Shown: positions 1-8,832 of the stretch, piece after piece
How the letters are laid out: the number at the start of each line of letters is the position of its first letter
How positions within the stretch are numbered: position 1 is the stretch's first letter
DNA from: Amylibacter sp.
GTDB lineage: Bacteria; Pseudomonadota; Alphaproteobacteria; Rhodobacterales; Rhodobacteraceae
NCBI GenBank assembly: GCA_021775355.1
Contig: JAJFHZ010000035.1
Span: 47,165-111,164 of the forward strand
Length of the DNA: 64,000 bases
Direction: 5' to 3'
Notes under the pieces: generated by a model
Told to the model about the DNA's origin: nothing
Database searches by the model: none
Seen by the model: only the letters and a program-made list of their open reading frames with translations
Translations under genes and position numbers: made by a program

Positions 1-711
1 GCGTATTATATTGACGGGGATTACCCTGTTCAGGCGAGCGGTGTCAGTAATATTGAAGCAATTTCAGCGGTTTCAAATGCGATCCCCGTGGTTATTCCTT
101 CTTTGCATAAAGTCAGTGAAATCCATGAACTGGTTGACCGACTGGACGGGTTCGTTTTCACGGGTGGGCGGCCGAATGTTCACCCTGAAGAATACGGCGA
201 AGAGGAAACCGAAGCGCACGGAACGTTTGACCGCAGCCGCGATGCGTTGGTTCTGCCTTTGATCCGTGAATGTGTTGAACTGGCTGTCCCCGTTCTGGGA
301 ATTTGTCGTGGATTTCAAGAATTCAATGTGGCTTACGGTGGCTCGCTTTATCCTGAAATTCGCGACCTGCCGGGCCGTATGAACCATCGTATGCCCCCCG
401 ATGGTACGCAGGATGAAAAGTTTGCGCATCGCCATGATGTAATTATCGAGGCGGGCAGTATTTTCGAACGCGTATTCGACAGTAATGTTGTCTTGACCAA
501 TTCGCTGCACGGGCAGGGGATCAAGGCTGCCGGCGCACGGATCATTGTTGAAGGTCATGCGCCTGACGGCACGCCTGAGGCGTTGAGTGTGAAGGATGCC
601 AAAAACTTTGCTTTGGCTGTGCAATGGCATCCTGAATGGCAGGCCGATCAAGACCCTGTGTCAAATCAGTTGTTTACAGCGTTTGGCAAGGCGTTGCGCG
701 GCGGGTTTTAG
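1..711 (+). CDS. Gamma-glutamyl-GABA hydrolase-like (peptidase C26), 5' truncated by window edge
   Basis: The frame is open from base 1, so the start codon lies upstream of the window; about 236 residues are visible. The class-I glutamine amidotransferase triad is present: a nucleophile elbow GICRGFQ with the catalytic Cys, and a C-terminal QWHPEW with His and Glu. A GGRPNVHPEEY segment fits the PuuD family. Such enzymes hydrolyse gamma-glutamyl amides, for example in putrescine breakdown. Substrate cannot be read from sequence, and no other polyamine gene is next to it here, so puuD is not assigned. It ends about 110 bases from a convergent small gene. Confidence 0.82.
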   Translation, partial: AYYIDGDYPVQASGVSNIEAISAVSNAIPVVIPSLHKVSEIHELVDRLDGFVFTGGRPNVHPEEYGEEETEAHGTFDRSRDALVLPLIRECVELAVPVLGICRGFQEFNVAYGGSLYPEIRDLPGRMNHRMPPDGTQDEKFAHRHDVIIEAGSIFERVFDSNVVLTNSLHGQGIKAAGARIIVEGHAPDGTPEALSVKDAKNFALAVQWHPEWQADQDPVSNQLFTAFGKALRGGF

Positions 712-820
712 TCCACGTTTTCGGCCATACAAGCCAGCCTGCGCTTTAATGATAAAAACGGAAATATCCAATGGTTTAACTATCCATCGCACCGCTTGGG
801 CGCCCGCCCTACGTGATGCT

Positions 821-1027
821 TTAAAACCGCCCGATACGGCGGATCATACGCATGGTTTGTTTTGCATTCTTCGATGCCGCACCGGCATTCTTTTGGGCCT
901 GTTTTGCCTCGGGCGAATTGGGATCGACATCTTTTTTGCGGTAAACGTGGTCGATACCTTTGTTGATGCCCAAATTGATGCCTTTGCGCATTACCATTCG
1001 GATAATCATGTTGACGATCTGGTTCAT
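821..1027 (-). CDS. Small basic conserved protein, 68 aa
   Basis: It encodes 68 residues with a Met/Ile-rich N-terminal helix (MNQIVNMIIRMVMRKG) and a basic, Ala/Lys-rich C-terminal part; no catalytic motif is visible. An AGGTG ribosome-binding site lies 5 nt before the ATG. The gene follows scpB in the same direction after about 25 bases, so it is probably the last gene of the nagZ-scpA-scpB transcript. I recall similar short proteins at this position in other Rhodobacterales, but I know no function. The amphipathic start could touch the membrane; that is inference. Confidence 0.6.
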   Translation of the reverse strand: MNQIVNMIIRMVMRKGINLGINKGIDHVYRKKDVDPNSPEAKQAQKNAGAASKNAKQTMRMIRRIGRF

Positions 1028-1050
1028 TTTAACACCTGTTTTTGCTCTGC

Positions 1051-1701
1051 TTACTCAAACATATCATCTTGGTCGGTATTTTCCAAATCTTCGTCTTCAT
1101 CTTCTTGTGATGTCTCACCCATCAACCCACCGGGGGCAGGGCGATTGTCCAGAAGACCACTGTCGCGCAATTCTTTTACACCCGGTAAATCACGTTCGCT
1201 TTCCAGCCCGAAATGATCCAGAAAGGCTTGTGTGACGATGAATGTCACGGGCCGGCCGGGTGTCATCCGCCTACGGCCCAGTTTGATCCATTCCAGTTCC
1301 AGCAGTAAATCAATGGTGCCGCGTGATACTGATACACCACGTATTTCTTCGATTTCGGCGCGCGTGGTGGGTTGATGATAGGCAATGATTGCAAGGGTTT
1401 CGATGGCGGCACGTGACAGTTTACGGGTCTCAAACCGTTCTTTTTGCATGAGGAACCCTAGATGGGGGGCGGTGCGAAATGCCCAAGCGTCACCGACTTT
1501 GACTAGCTCCACGCCGCGCCCTTCGTAGCGTTTACGCAAATGTACGATCGCTTCGGATACATCACAGCCGTGTGGCAGGCGGTCTGCAATGGCTTTCTTC
1601 GAAACGGGCTCGGCGGACGCAAACAGGATTGCTTCGATCATACGTTCCTGTTCGCCCATAGGTGGGGCTTCAAACAGGGTTTCATTTGGTTCTTCGGTCA
1701 T
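1051..1701 (-). CDS. scpB: Segregation and condensation protein ScpB
   Basis: 216 residues. ScpB is the winged-helix (kite) subunit that dimerises and, with ScpA, binds SMC to form the bacterial condensin acting in chromosome compaction and segregation. Family signatures are visible: an N-terminal EAILFASAEPVS segment, then LAIIAYHQPTTRAEIEEIRG followed by VSRGTIDLLLELEWI, which together form the second winged helix. The acidic C-terminal tail is typical of the alphaproteobacterial form. The ATG overlaps the scpA stop codon (ATGA), showing translational coupling. Length is within the family's usual range. Confidence 0.95.
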   Translation of the reverse strand: MTEEPNETLFEAPPMGEQERMIEAILFASAEPVSKKAIADRLPHGCDVSEAIVHLRKRYEGRGVELVKVGDAWAFRTAPHLGFLMQKERFETRKLSRAAIETLAIIAYHQPTTRAEIEEIRGVSVSRGTIDLLLELEWIKLGRRRMTPGRPVTFIVTQAFLDHFGLESERDLPGVKELRDSGLLDNRPAPGGLMGETSQEDEDEDLENTDQDDMFE

Positions 1702-2498
1702 TCTGAACTCTTTGTTTTCAATTGAATAGGGGCAAATGTTTCGGATTGCCGGATGTCCAGTTTACCTTCTTTTACCAACTCTAAAGCGGCGGCAAAAGTG
1801 GATGCTGTGGCCGAGCGGCGAAATTTCGGGTCATCGCGCCAACCATCCGGTAAAAACTGGTTCAGATCACCCCAGTCAATGGCATGACCGATCAAGCCGC
1901 GCATTCGATCCAATGCCTGTTCCATCGTGAACAGATGATCGCGTTCGCGCATATGCAACGGTTCAAAACTGTCCTTGGTTTTGATGTATGCATAGGCCTG
2001 CATCAGATCCAGAATAGTTGCGGTATAGGTCACTTTGCGGTTCTGGCTGACTGCCTCGGGGATGCCGCGCACGAAGAAATCACGCCCCATTTGATCGCGC
2101 GCCATCAGTTTTGCGGCGGCGCGGCGCATCGCTTCCAGTCGTTCCAGTTGAAACGCAAGGTGGGCGGCAAGTTCTTCGGCGCTTGGACCTTCATCCGTGG
2201 GGTCGGGTGGTAGTAACAGGCGCGATTTCAGAAAAGCCAGCCATGCCGCCATTACCAGATAATCGGCGGCCAGTTCGATGCGCAGTTTTTTGGCATGTTC
2301 GACGAATTTCAAATACTGTTCGGCCAGTTCCAACACCGAAATTTTGCGCAGATCGACTTTTTGTGTGCGCGCCAAAGTCAGCAGGATGTCCAACGGGCCT
2401 TCAAATCCGTCGACATCCACCAGCAATGCTTCAGATGCGATGCGTTCTTCTGTAGTTTGCTCAAACTCTGCAATCTCTTGTGGTGTCGGCTCAGTCAT
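1698..2498 (-). CDS. scpA: Segregation and condensation protein ScpA
   Basis: 266 residues. ScpA is the kleisin of the SMC-ScpAB complex: its N-terminus binds the SMC neck and its C-terminus the SMC head. The start shows the typical DGFEGPLDILLTLARTQKVD motif, then the LELAEQYL and AADYLVMAAWLAFLKSRLLLP helices. The first base of its ATG is shared with the nagZ stop codon, and scpB follows with a 4-base overlap. The nagZ-scpA-scpB order is common in alphaproteobacteria, which supports the assignment and an operon. Confidence 0.95.
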   Translation of the reverse strand: MTEPTPQEIAEFEQTTEERIASEALLVDVDGFEGPLDILLTLARTQKVDLRKISVLELAEQYLKFVEHAKKLRIELAADYLVMAAWLAFLKSRLLLPPDPTDEGPSAEELAAHLAFQLERLEAMRRAAAKLMARDQMGRDFFVRGIPEAVSQNRKVTYTATILDLMQAYAYIKTKDSFEPLHMRERDHLFTMEQALDRMRGLIGHAIDWGDLNQFLPDGWRDDPKFRRSATASTFAAALELVKEGKLDIRQSETFAPIQLKTKSSE

Positions 2499-3496
2499 CA
2501 GGCGGCCTTTTCCATAAGATTGTGAAACTGTTCTTTGGCGGCATCGATATCGAAGGCTTCCGGGGTGATGCGCAGCCTAAGGGCCGTATCGGCGCGGGCC
2601 AGCGCTTTGCCTGTCAGGGCAGGGGTAGCATCCGCGATTTGCACCATTTCATCCATTATTCCATTGCAATGTAAAACCACATCGCACCCTGCATTGAACG
2701 AGGCTTTGCAACGGTCTGCAAAGCTTCCCTGGAGTGCTTTCATCGACAGATCATCTGTCATAATCAGCCCATTAAAATCCATATCGGTGCGAATGGTGTC
2801 GATCACTGCTGGCGATTGCGTGGCGCAATTGTCGGGGTCAATACTTGTGTAGATGATATGCGCGGTCATTGCCATCGGCAGGTCTGATAGCTGTTTGAAT
2901 GGGATAAAGTCACTGGTTTGTAGCGCGGGCAAAGGCGTGTCCAAATGGGGCAGTTCAAAATGGCTGTCCATATTGGCGCGACCATGCCCCGGGATATGTT
3001 TGATAATCGGCAAAACCCCACCTGCCAGCAGGCCGTTGGCTGCGGCGCGGCCCATTTTAGCCACAGTTTCAGCATTGCGCCCGAAACAACGGTTTTCGAT
3101 AATTTCATGACTGTCATCAGTGGCGATATCCAGCATCGGTGCACAGTTCACATCGATACCAAGGGCATAAAGTTCAGCCGCAATAATACGGTAGCGTAGT
3201 TCAATAGATTTACGATCAGGTGTTTGGGCTACATGTTCCAACGGCGGTAACCATTCAGACCATTCAGGGCTGCGCAACCGTTGCACGCGACCACCTTCCT
3301 GATCAATCAGGATGGGTACATTGCCTCCAACACAATCGCGAATTTCAGATGTAAGTCTGCGCACTTGGTTTGCATTCTTAATATTACGTGCAAACAGAAT
3401 AAACCCCCATGGGTTTGATGTCTTGAAAAACCGCTTTTCGGTTGCGGTCAGATGCAGGCCTTCACACCCGAAAATGCAAGCCGCAGGTGCCGTCAT
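2498..3496 (-). CDS. nagZ: Beta-N-acetylhexosaminidase NagZ (GH3)
   Basis: 332 residues, cytoplasmic glycoside hydrolase family 3. NagZ removes N-acetylglucosamine from GlcNAc-anhydroMurNAc-peptides during peptidoglycan recycling. The KHIPGHGRANMDSH loop carries the His/Asp dyad peculiar to bacterial NagZ, and LIMTDDLSMKAL holds the Asp nucleophile. The substrate-binding LIDQEGGRVQRL motif is present near residue 85. No signal peptide is seen. Its ATG overlaps the stop of the upstream SPOR-protein gene (ATGA), so a cell-wall-binding SPOR protein and a wall-recycling enzyme are co-translated. Confidence 0.95.
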   Translation of the reverse strand: MTAPAACIFGCEGLHLTATEKRFFKTSNPWGFILFARNIKNANQVRRLTSEIRDCVGGNVPILIDQEGGRVQRLRSPEWSEWLPPLEHVAQTPDRKSIELRYRIIAAELYALGIDVNCAPMLDIATDDSHEIIENRCFGRNAETVAKMGRAAANGLLAGGVLPIIKHIPGHGRANMDSHFELPHLDTPLPALQTSDFIPFKQLSDLPMAMTAHIIYTSIDPDNCATQSPAVIDTIRTDMDFNGLIMTDDLSMKALQGSFADRCKASFNAGCDVVLHCNGIMDEMVQIADATPALTGKALARADTALRLRITPEAFDIDAAKEQFHNLMEKAA

Positions 3497-4401
3497 CTTG
3501 CACTAACGGGGATGCAGGGGGTGCCACGGGCCAGTAATGCCGAACACAGGTTGCGGCTATCTTCTGCCGTTTCAAACCCAATCGCGCGTAGGCGGTAAAA
3601 TTTACGCCCACCGGATGTTGCGGATTGAACAAGACGTTTTTTGCCAGTCAAAAGGTCGCCGTGTTTTCCGATCAGTTTGTCCCATTCTTTTGTCGCAATT
3701 TCTTCGCTGTCGTAAGCCCCAAGTTGTACAAGGCGTGTTCCAACCGGTACTTTTACCGCGCTTGCTTCGGGTTGCGTGGCTACGGCTGTTGTCGCCTGAA
3801 TGCGCTTGTTTAAATCACCCGGGCGTTCGCGGGGAATAAGAGATTTCAAAGGCGCGTATTTACTGGATGAAATGACAGTGGCCTGCGGGGTTGTCACAAT
3901 TGTTTCGGTGATCAGTGACGGGTCTTGAATTGTCGGTGCCGGTGCTGCTTCAACAGCAGTGATGATCGCTTCTTCAACGGTGGGTTGTGCGACTGGTTCC
4001 GCGATTGTTTTTACAGAGGTTGGGCGTAGTACGGGCTGGATTTTCGCCAATGTGTTTTGGGCTACATCCTCTGTTGTCAGGGGTTGTTGTTGCGGGGCCA
4101 GAACAACGGTTTCAGCGGGTTTTTCCGCGGTTCCTTCGGATTGCACCGTATTAACGGCCAGACCCTGATGGTTTGCCTGTGTGCCACCCGGATTGTCAGG
4201 TTGTGTGCGTGCCGGACCTTCCATTGCGCGAATAATCGGAATTTCATTGGGATTCCGGGTTCCCAGTTGGAACACCCAGTAGGCCAATCCCACAACCAAA
4301 GCGACCGAGGCAATGGCACCAATCCAGTTCAAACCCAATCGCAACAGCCCCAGCGGGGCGACATAATCGGCTTGGTTATACTGTTCTTCATATTCGGACA
4401 T
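3493..4401 (-). CDS. SPOR-domain membrane protein
   Basis: 302 residues. The layout is a short cytoplasmic N-terminus, one membrane helix at about residues 18-45, a long Pro/Thr/Gln-rich periplasmic linker, and a C-terminal SPOR domain (about 225-302) that reads VQLGAYDSEEIATKEWDKL. SPOR domains bind glycan strands stripped of stem peptides at the septum, so a role in cell division or wall remodelling is likely. I chose the internal ATG at 4401 because an AGAGG site lies 10 nt upstream; an in-frame ATG at 4452 has no such site. It heads the SPOR-nagZ-scpA-scpB run. Confidence 0.85.
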   Translation of the reverse strand: MSEYEEQYNQADYVAPLGLLRLGLNWIGAIASVALVVGLAYWVFQLGTRNPNEIPIIRAMEGPARTQPDNPGGTQANHQGLAVNTVQSEGTAEKPAETVVLAPQQQPLTTEDVAQNTLAKIQPVLRPTSVKTIAEPVAQPTVEEAIITAVEAAPAPTIQDPSLITETIVTTPQATVISSSKYAPLKSLIPRERPGDLNKRIQATTAVATQPEASAVKVPVGTRLVQLGAYDSEEIATKEWDKLIGKHGDLLTGKKRLVQSATSGGRKFYRLRAIGFETAEDSRNLCSALLARGTPCIPVSAR

Positions 4402-4479
4402 ACGGGTTCTGCCTCTTTTTGATACACTATATTGTGTATTTGCCTGCTCCAACCCCGAAATATGCTGTTTTTACTTAAA

Positions 4480-6225
4480 TTATCGCATTTCTTCCATCGG
4501 CGTTACGCCTAAAATACCAAGTCCTGCGGAAATAACAACGCTTACGGCCCGAATAAGGCTGATTTTTGCGCGGGAAACGTCAGTTTTACCGTCTTGCAAG
4601 AAGCGAAGGTCAGGCTCGTCCTTGCCGCGATTCCACAAAGAATGGAATTCTGAAGCCAGCTCATAGAGGTAAAACGCGATCCTGTGCGGTTCATTATGTT
4701 TGGCGGCCAGTTCCAACATGCGCGGCCATTCGGCGATTTTACGTGCTACTACCAGTTCGGCATCATGGCCCAAGCGTTTGGCATCTGCAGACATAAGAGA
4801 CGTTTCACTGACATCAATACCTGCTTCGGATGCTTTTCGCAGAACCGAATTGATCCGTGCATAAGCATATTGTACATAGAACACTGGATTGTCTTTTGAT
4901 TGGTCCAGAACCTTGTCAAAGTCAAAGTCCAATGAAGCATCGTTTTTACGGGTCAACATAACGAACCGGGTAACATCAGGGCCAACCAACTCAACTAAAT
5001 CATGCAGGGTGATAAATGTGCCGGCGCGTTTCGACATTTTAAACGGTTCGCCGTTTTTATAAAGTTTGACCAGTTGGGTCAGCTTGATATCCAAGGGTAC
5101 TTTGCCGTCCGACAGGGCCGATACAGCCGCTTTCATCCGTTTGACGTAGCCACCGTGATCGGCGCCAAGAATGTCGATGAGCTTATCGAATCCACGTTCT
5201 ATTTTGTCATAATGATAAGCAATGTCAGGGGCGAAGTATGTCCATGCACCGTCAGATTTTTTGACGGGGCGATCCACATCATCGCCATGCGCCGTGGATT
5301 TGAACAGGGTTTGTTCGCGCGGCTCCCAATCATCGGGCAATTTGCCTTTTGGTGGCTCCAACGTACCTTCGTAGATCAAGCCTTTGGCATCCAGATTGTC
5401 CAGTGCTGCTTCAATCAGGCCCGTGCCGTAAAGTGATTTTTCGGAAAAGAAGTGATCCATTTTGACGCCGATTGAGGCCAGATCTTTGCGGATCAAATCC
5501 ATCATGGCTTCTGTCGAAAATTCACGCAGGTCTGCCAACCAATCAGCTTCCGGTTTACCCACAAGTGTGTCGCCGTATTTTTCTTTCAGGTCTTGGCCTA
5601 CCTTGATCAGGTAATCGCCGGGATAAGTGCCATCGACAAATTGCACTTCTTGCCCATTGGCTTCCAGATACCGCAAGTAAACGGAACGTGCCAGAACATC
5701 GACCTGAGCGCCGCCGTCATTGATATAATATTCGCGGGTGACGTCAAAGCCCGCGAAATCCAGCAGGCTTGCCAGGGCATCACCGAAAACCGCGCCGCGT
5801 GTATGACCAACATGCAAAGGGCCTGTTGGATTGGCGGAAACAAATTCGACGTTTACCCGTTTGCCGTCACCCATTGTGGAGCGGCCAAAGTTGCCAGCTT
5901 CTTTGATGGCATTCGGGACAATGGATAGCCAAACCGCAGGATCAAGCCGCATGTTCAAAAAACCGGGGCCTGCCACATCAGCCGATGTAATCCGATCATC
6001 TGCGGCCAGTTTAATCGCCAAGGCATCGGCAATATCGCGCGGTTTCATTTTTGCCGCTTTGCCCAGAACCATTGCGGCATTAGTGGCCATGTCACCGTGC
6101 AGCGCATCACGTGGTGGCTCGACCGTAACATTTGCAAAATCCAGATCAGCAGGCAGGGTGCTTTCTGACTGCATTTGTGACAATGCGTCTAAAACAAGGG
6201 TTCTGATGTCGGCGAACAGGTTCAT
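4480..6225 (-). CDS. argS: Arginyl-tRNA synthetase
   Basis: 581 residues, class I aminoacyl-tRNA synthetase charging tRNA-Arg. The ATP-binding signature appears as HVGH in PLHVGHTRGAVFGD and the KMSKS equivalent as FKMSKRAGTF. The N-terminal Add1 domain is present (EPPRDALHGDMATNAAMVL) and the C-terminal DALR anticodon-binding domain ends the protein. An in-frame ATG at 6321 would run into the end of dgt; the ATG at 6225 matches usual ArgS starts. It sits 61 bases after dgt and 78 bases before the SPOR gene, all in one direction. Confidence 0.95.
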   Translation of the reverse strand: MNLFADIRTLVLDALSQMQSESTLPADLDFANVTVEPPRDALHGDMATNAAMVLGKAAKMKPRDIADALAIKLAADDRITSADVAGPGFLNMRLDPAVWLSIVPNAIKEAGNFGRSTMGDGKRVNVEFVSANPTGPLHVGHTRGAVFGDALASLLDFAGFDVTREYYINDGGAQVDVLARSVYLRYLEANGQEVQFVDGTYPGDYLIKVGQDLKEKYGDTLVGKPEADWLADLREFSTEAMMDLIRKDLASIGVKMDHFFSEKSLYGTGLIEAALDNLDAKGLIYEGTLEPPKGKLPDDWEPREQTLFKSTAHGDDVDRPVKKSDGAWTYFAPDIAYHYDKIERGFDKLIDILGADHGGYVKRMKAAVSALSDGKVPLDIKLTQLVKLYKNGEPFKMSKRAGTFITLHDLVELVGPDVTRFVMLTRKNDASLDFDFDKVLDQSKDNPVFYVQYAYARINSVLRKASEAGIDVSETSLMSADAKRLGHDAELVVARKIAEWPRMLELAAKHNEPHRIAFYLYELASEFHSLWNRGKDEPDLRFLQDGKTDVSRAKISLIRAVSVVISAGLGILGVTPMEEMR

Positions 6226-6286
6226 GAATTTGGTTCCAGCTAGGTTTCGCGCGGGGTTAGCATAATCTGTGCGCGCACTCCAGTGG

Positions 6287-7414
6287 TTATGCACAGTGTT
6301 TTTGATGTTCCTGAAATGCAAAATTATCCGTCATACCGGCGATATAATCCGCGACAGCGCGTGCTTGTGCCGTTTTATCCGCCATAGACGGGCGCCTGTG
6401 TTCAGGTAGCAACTTTGGTGTTTCCATATAAAGTTTGAACAAATCGCGTACCACAATGCCTGTGCGTTGCCGCATTTCATTTACATCCTTGTGCCGATAC
6501 ATGCGGGTGAAAAGGAAGTTACGGATTTCCTTGAGCTGTTCAAACAAGTCATCGGAAAATTGTATCACAGGGGCGGAATGGTTGCGAATGTCCTGCGCTG
6601 ATTTGGGGGCAAGGGCGGCAATGCGGGCCTGACTTTGCGCCACCACATCCTGCACCATGATGCCGAACACCCGGCGTAATGCCTCATGTCGGCGGCGTGC
6701 AGGGTCAAGTTCCGGATATTTGGTATCAACCTCTTGAAAACAGGTGCCGACAAGTGGCAATTGGATGATGTCGTCAACCGTGAACAGGCCCGCGCGCAAC
6801 CCGTCGTCCAGATCGTGATTGTTGTAGGCAATATCATCGGCGATCGCGGCAGATTGTGCTTCGGCACTGGCATAGGTACCAAGTTCAAGATCGTGGTTTT
6901 TGTTATAATTATCAAATAAAAACGGTAGCTTACCTGTAACTGGACCATTGTGTTTGGCGATGGCTTCCAACGTTTCCCATGTCAGATTAAGCCCATCGAA
7001 CGCGGCATAATGGCGTTCCAAACTGGTCACAATTTTTAACGCCTGTGCATTATGATCAAAGCCGCCATAAGGGGCCATGCAGGAACTTAAGACATCTTCG
7101 CCGTTATGACCAAATGGTGTGTGACCCAGATCATGGGCCAGTGCCACGGCTTCGGTCAATTCAATATTCAGCCCCAAAACAGAGGCGATTGTGCGGGCGA
7201 CTTGGCCGACTTCTATCGTATGGGTCAGACGGGTGCGAAACAAGTCGCCTTCGTGTGCGACGAACACTTGGGTCTTGTGCATCAAGCGGCGGAATGCGGT
7301 GGAATGAATGATTCGATCACGGTCGCGCTGGAAGGCTGATCGATGCTCGGATTCCGCTTCCAGGTGAAGTCGCCCGCGGCTGGATTTTGGGTCACATGCA
7401 TAGGCTGCAAGCAT
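6287..7414 (-). CDS. dGTPase-like HD-domain phosphohydrolase
   Basis: 375 residues, deoxyguanosinetriphosphate triphosphohydrolase-like (short dGTPase subfamily). The family hydrolyses dNTPs to deoxynucleoside and triphosphate. The metal-binding HD motif is complete: His65 in RLTHTIEV, His94-Asp95 in LAHDLGHTPFGH, and a later Asp in ADDIAYNNHDLDDG. The N-terminus (MLAAYACDPKSSRGR) is typical for Rhodobacterales. Its ATG lies inside a 10-base block (TGCAAGCATT) that recurs upstream of erpA at 9643. This gene normally sits divergent to erpA in related bacteria; here a quorum-sensing cassette separates them. Confidence 0.9.
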   Translation of the reverse strand: MLAAYACDPKSSRGRLHLEAESEHRSAFQRDRDRIIHSTAFRRLMHKTQVFVAHEGDLFRTRLTHTIEVGQVARTIASVLGLNIELTEAVALAHDLGHTPFGHNGEDVLSSCMAPYGGFDHNAQALKIVTSLERHYAAFDGLNLTWETLEAIAKHNGPVTGKLPFLFDNYNKNHDLELGTYASAEAQSAAIADDIAYNNHDLDDGLRAGLFTVDDIIQLPLVGTCFQEVDTKYPELDPARRRHEALRRVFGIMVQDVVAQSQARIAALAPKSAQDIRNHSAPVIQFSDDLFEQLKEIRNFLFTRMYRHKDVNEMRQRTGIVVRDLFKLYMETPKLLPEHRRPSMADKTAQARAVADYIAGMTDNFAFQEHQKHCA

Positions 7415-7483
7415 TTGTGGCTGCCTTTTTACTGAAGCGGGTACAGTCCCTGCCCAATATGTATTCTAACCCAACTCAGAGCC
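7399..7483. repeat. Left copy of duplicated dgt-erpA spacer
   Basis: This stretch aligns as a direct repeat with 9636-9718. From 7406 to 7454 it matches 9643-9691 without gaps at 33 of 49 bases by my hand count, including 10/10 at TGCAAGCATT and 8/8 at TCCCTGCC; a later block (7473-7483) matches 9708-9718. It holds the dgt start codon and the last codons of the XRE gene. The bases matching the erpA -35 and -10 boxes have decayed here to CTGAAG and CAATAT. Confidence 0.7.
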
Positions 7484-7882
7484 GCATGAAAGATTATTGG
7501 GTTTTCCGGGTATCATTAATTTGATAATCTCCTGCAAGCGAGCCTTTAGATCCGGGTCAGGTATATTGGAAATCATATTCGCAATGCGGGCTGTTTCAAC
7601 ATCCAGTTCAAAAACTTCAGTGTCGTCTGATGTGTCCAACCCTTCAAAAAAGTAGCCAGTTTGAACATCAAGTGTTCTTGCAATGATATAAAGCTTGCTT
7701 GCGGAAATCCTGTTGTCGCCGGTTTCATATTTTTGCAGTTGTTGGAACGATAGACCAAGATGCTTTGCAAGATCGGATTGTGTCATATTCTGAAGTATTC
7801 GTAAATTACGAACACGATCACCGACATGGGCGTCAATGGAGTTTGGTGTCAGATTCTGTTCTTTTTTGAATTTATTGGGCAT
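7466..7882 (-). CDS. XRE-family (Cro/CI HTH) regulator
   Basis: 138 residues. An HTH_3 domain fills about residues 18-74 (RVRNLRILQNMTQSDLAKHL then LSFQQLQKYETGDNRISASK), followed by an acidic C-terminal region that may dimerise. Regulators of this shape are common in Rhodobacterales. It is the third gene of a luxI-luxR-XRE run in one direction, 126 bases after luxR, so it probably tunes or is tuned by quorum sensing. Its last codons lie in a duplicated copy of the dgt-erpA spacer, suggesting the 3' end was formed at the insertion junction. Surroundings are AT-rich. Confidence 0.88.
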   Translation of the reverse strand: MPNKFKKEQNLTPNSIDAHVGDRVRNLRILQNMTQSDLAKHLGLSFQQLQKYETGDNRISASKLYIIARTLDVQTGYFFEGLDTSDDTEVFELDVETARIANMISNIPDPDLKARLQEIIKLMIPGKPNNLSCGSELG

Positions 7883-8008
7883 TTTTATCTGGCTTTCAAT
7901 TTAAATAATTATATTAGAATATCCCCATGATTGAAGGTGGGTTTTATACGCCTAAGCATTTTATTCTTAAAAAATAGATTATATGGATTGGAATATATAC
8001 CCCAGCAA

Positions 8009-8749
8009 TTAGGGGTTTTCGCGTGTTTTATTAAGATTTTTGAGAAAACCCAGCTCTTGTGATCGATAAACAGCTGCAACCCTGTTGTTGGCACCCAGAC
8101 GTTTCAGAGCATTGGAAATTACTTCATGCACATAGTCCTTGTTCAATCCCAGAAAAATCGCAGTTTTGTCTGTGGGCAAACCCAAGGCCGAGAGTTGCAA
8201 TATCTGTTGTTCGCGCGGTTTCAAGTGATGATCATAGACATCACTGAATACGATGGCCATCTGGTGGAATGTTTCGGCAAGAACCTGAATACTGATCAGC
8301 ATAACTTCGTCATCAAACACAGGTGTAATACCCTGTTTGGCATTTGCACTGGCGCAAGTTAATATGGCCTTCTTTTTTTCTATAGATTTCAAGGGAATAG
8401 TAATTCCTTGATACAACCCGTATTTATTTGCCTCGCTGAAAAAATTTATAAGCTCAGGATCATGCCCGTATTGTTCTGCAGACCAGAAAAATGGTACATT
8501 TTCTGCAAATGCCCTGGAAAAAATAGGATCAATCAAGTGATAGTCGCGTTTGAAATACAGTATTTTCCAAGCTTCAGAGTAGGTGTAAATTGATTGTTCC
8601 GCGTTTATATTTTCCATATGAAATCGCATATAGGCAAATTGCTGGAAACCGATTTCCTGAATAATTTCGCTGAATTCTTTCTGAAGTTGGGGTGTGTTTT
8701 GTGTATTTTTCAGTCGGGCGACATATTGTGTTAATGTTTGATGATCCAT
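8009..8749 (-). CDS. LuxR-type acyl-homoserine-lactone-responsive regulator
   Basis: 246 residues with an N-terminal autoinducer-binding domain and a C-terminal LuxR/GerE HTH (about 180-240, LKPREQQILQLSALGLPTDK). The AHL-pocket residues are all present: Trp61, Tyr65, Asp74, Pro75, Trp89 and Gly115, with the first five offset by exactly four from TraR numbering (57, 61, 70, 71, 85). It should therefore bind an acyl-homoserine lactone. It lies 83 bases after luxI on the same strand, with a perfect inverted repeat between them. The luxI-then-luxR order on one strand is less usual than the Rhodobacterales luxR-luxI order. Confidence 0.92.
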   Translation of the reverse strand: MDHQTLTQYVARLKNTQNTPQLQKEFSEIIQEIGFQQFAYMRFHMENINAEQSIYTYSEAWKILYFKRDYHLIDPIFSRAFAENVPFFWSAEQYGHDPELINFFSEANKYGLYQGITIPLKSIEKKKAILTCASANAKQGITPVFDDEVMLISIQVLAETFHQMAIVFSDVYDHHLKPREQQILQLSALGLPTDKTAIFLGLNKDYVHEVISNALKRLGANNRVAAVYRSQELGFLKNLNKTRENP

Positions 8750-8771
8750 AATTCCAACTTTTATGTTAAAT

Positions 8772-8799
8772 AACCTACCCCATTTAACTAGGGTAGGTT
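8772..8799. promoter_or_regulatory. Perfect 9-bp inverted repeat between luxI and luxR
   Basis: AACCTACCC (8772-8780) and GGGTAGGTT (8791-8799) flank a 10-base spacer. It lies 34 bases after the luxI stop and 23 bases before the luxR ATG. As RNA it could be a luxI terminator or attenuator; as DNA it could be an operator for luxR. There is no clear T-run, so I cannot decide. Confidence 0.55.
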
Positions 8800-8832
8800 G
8801 AATATTGTCAATACTTGCTATCTAAGATTGTG

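Noticed and set aside
73..651. A 192-residue minus frame opposite the first gene
   Set aside because: The plus-strand frame has a full amidotransferase triad; the minus frame has no motif.
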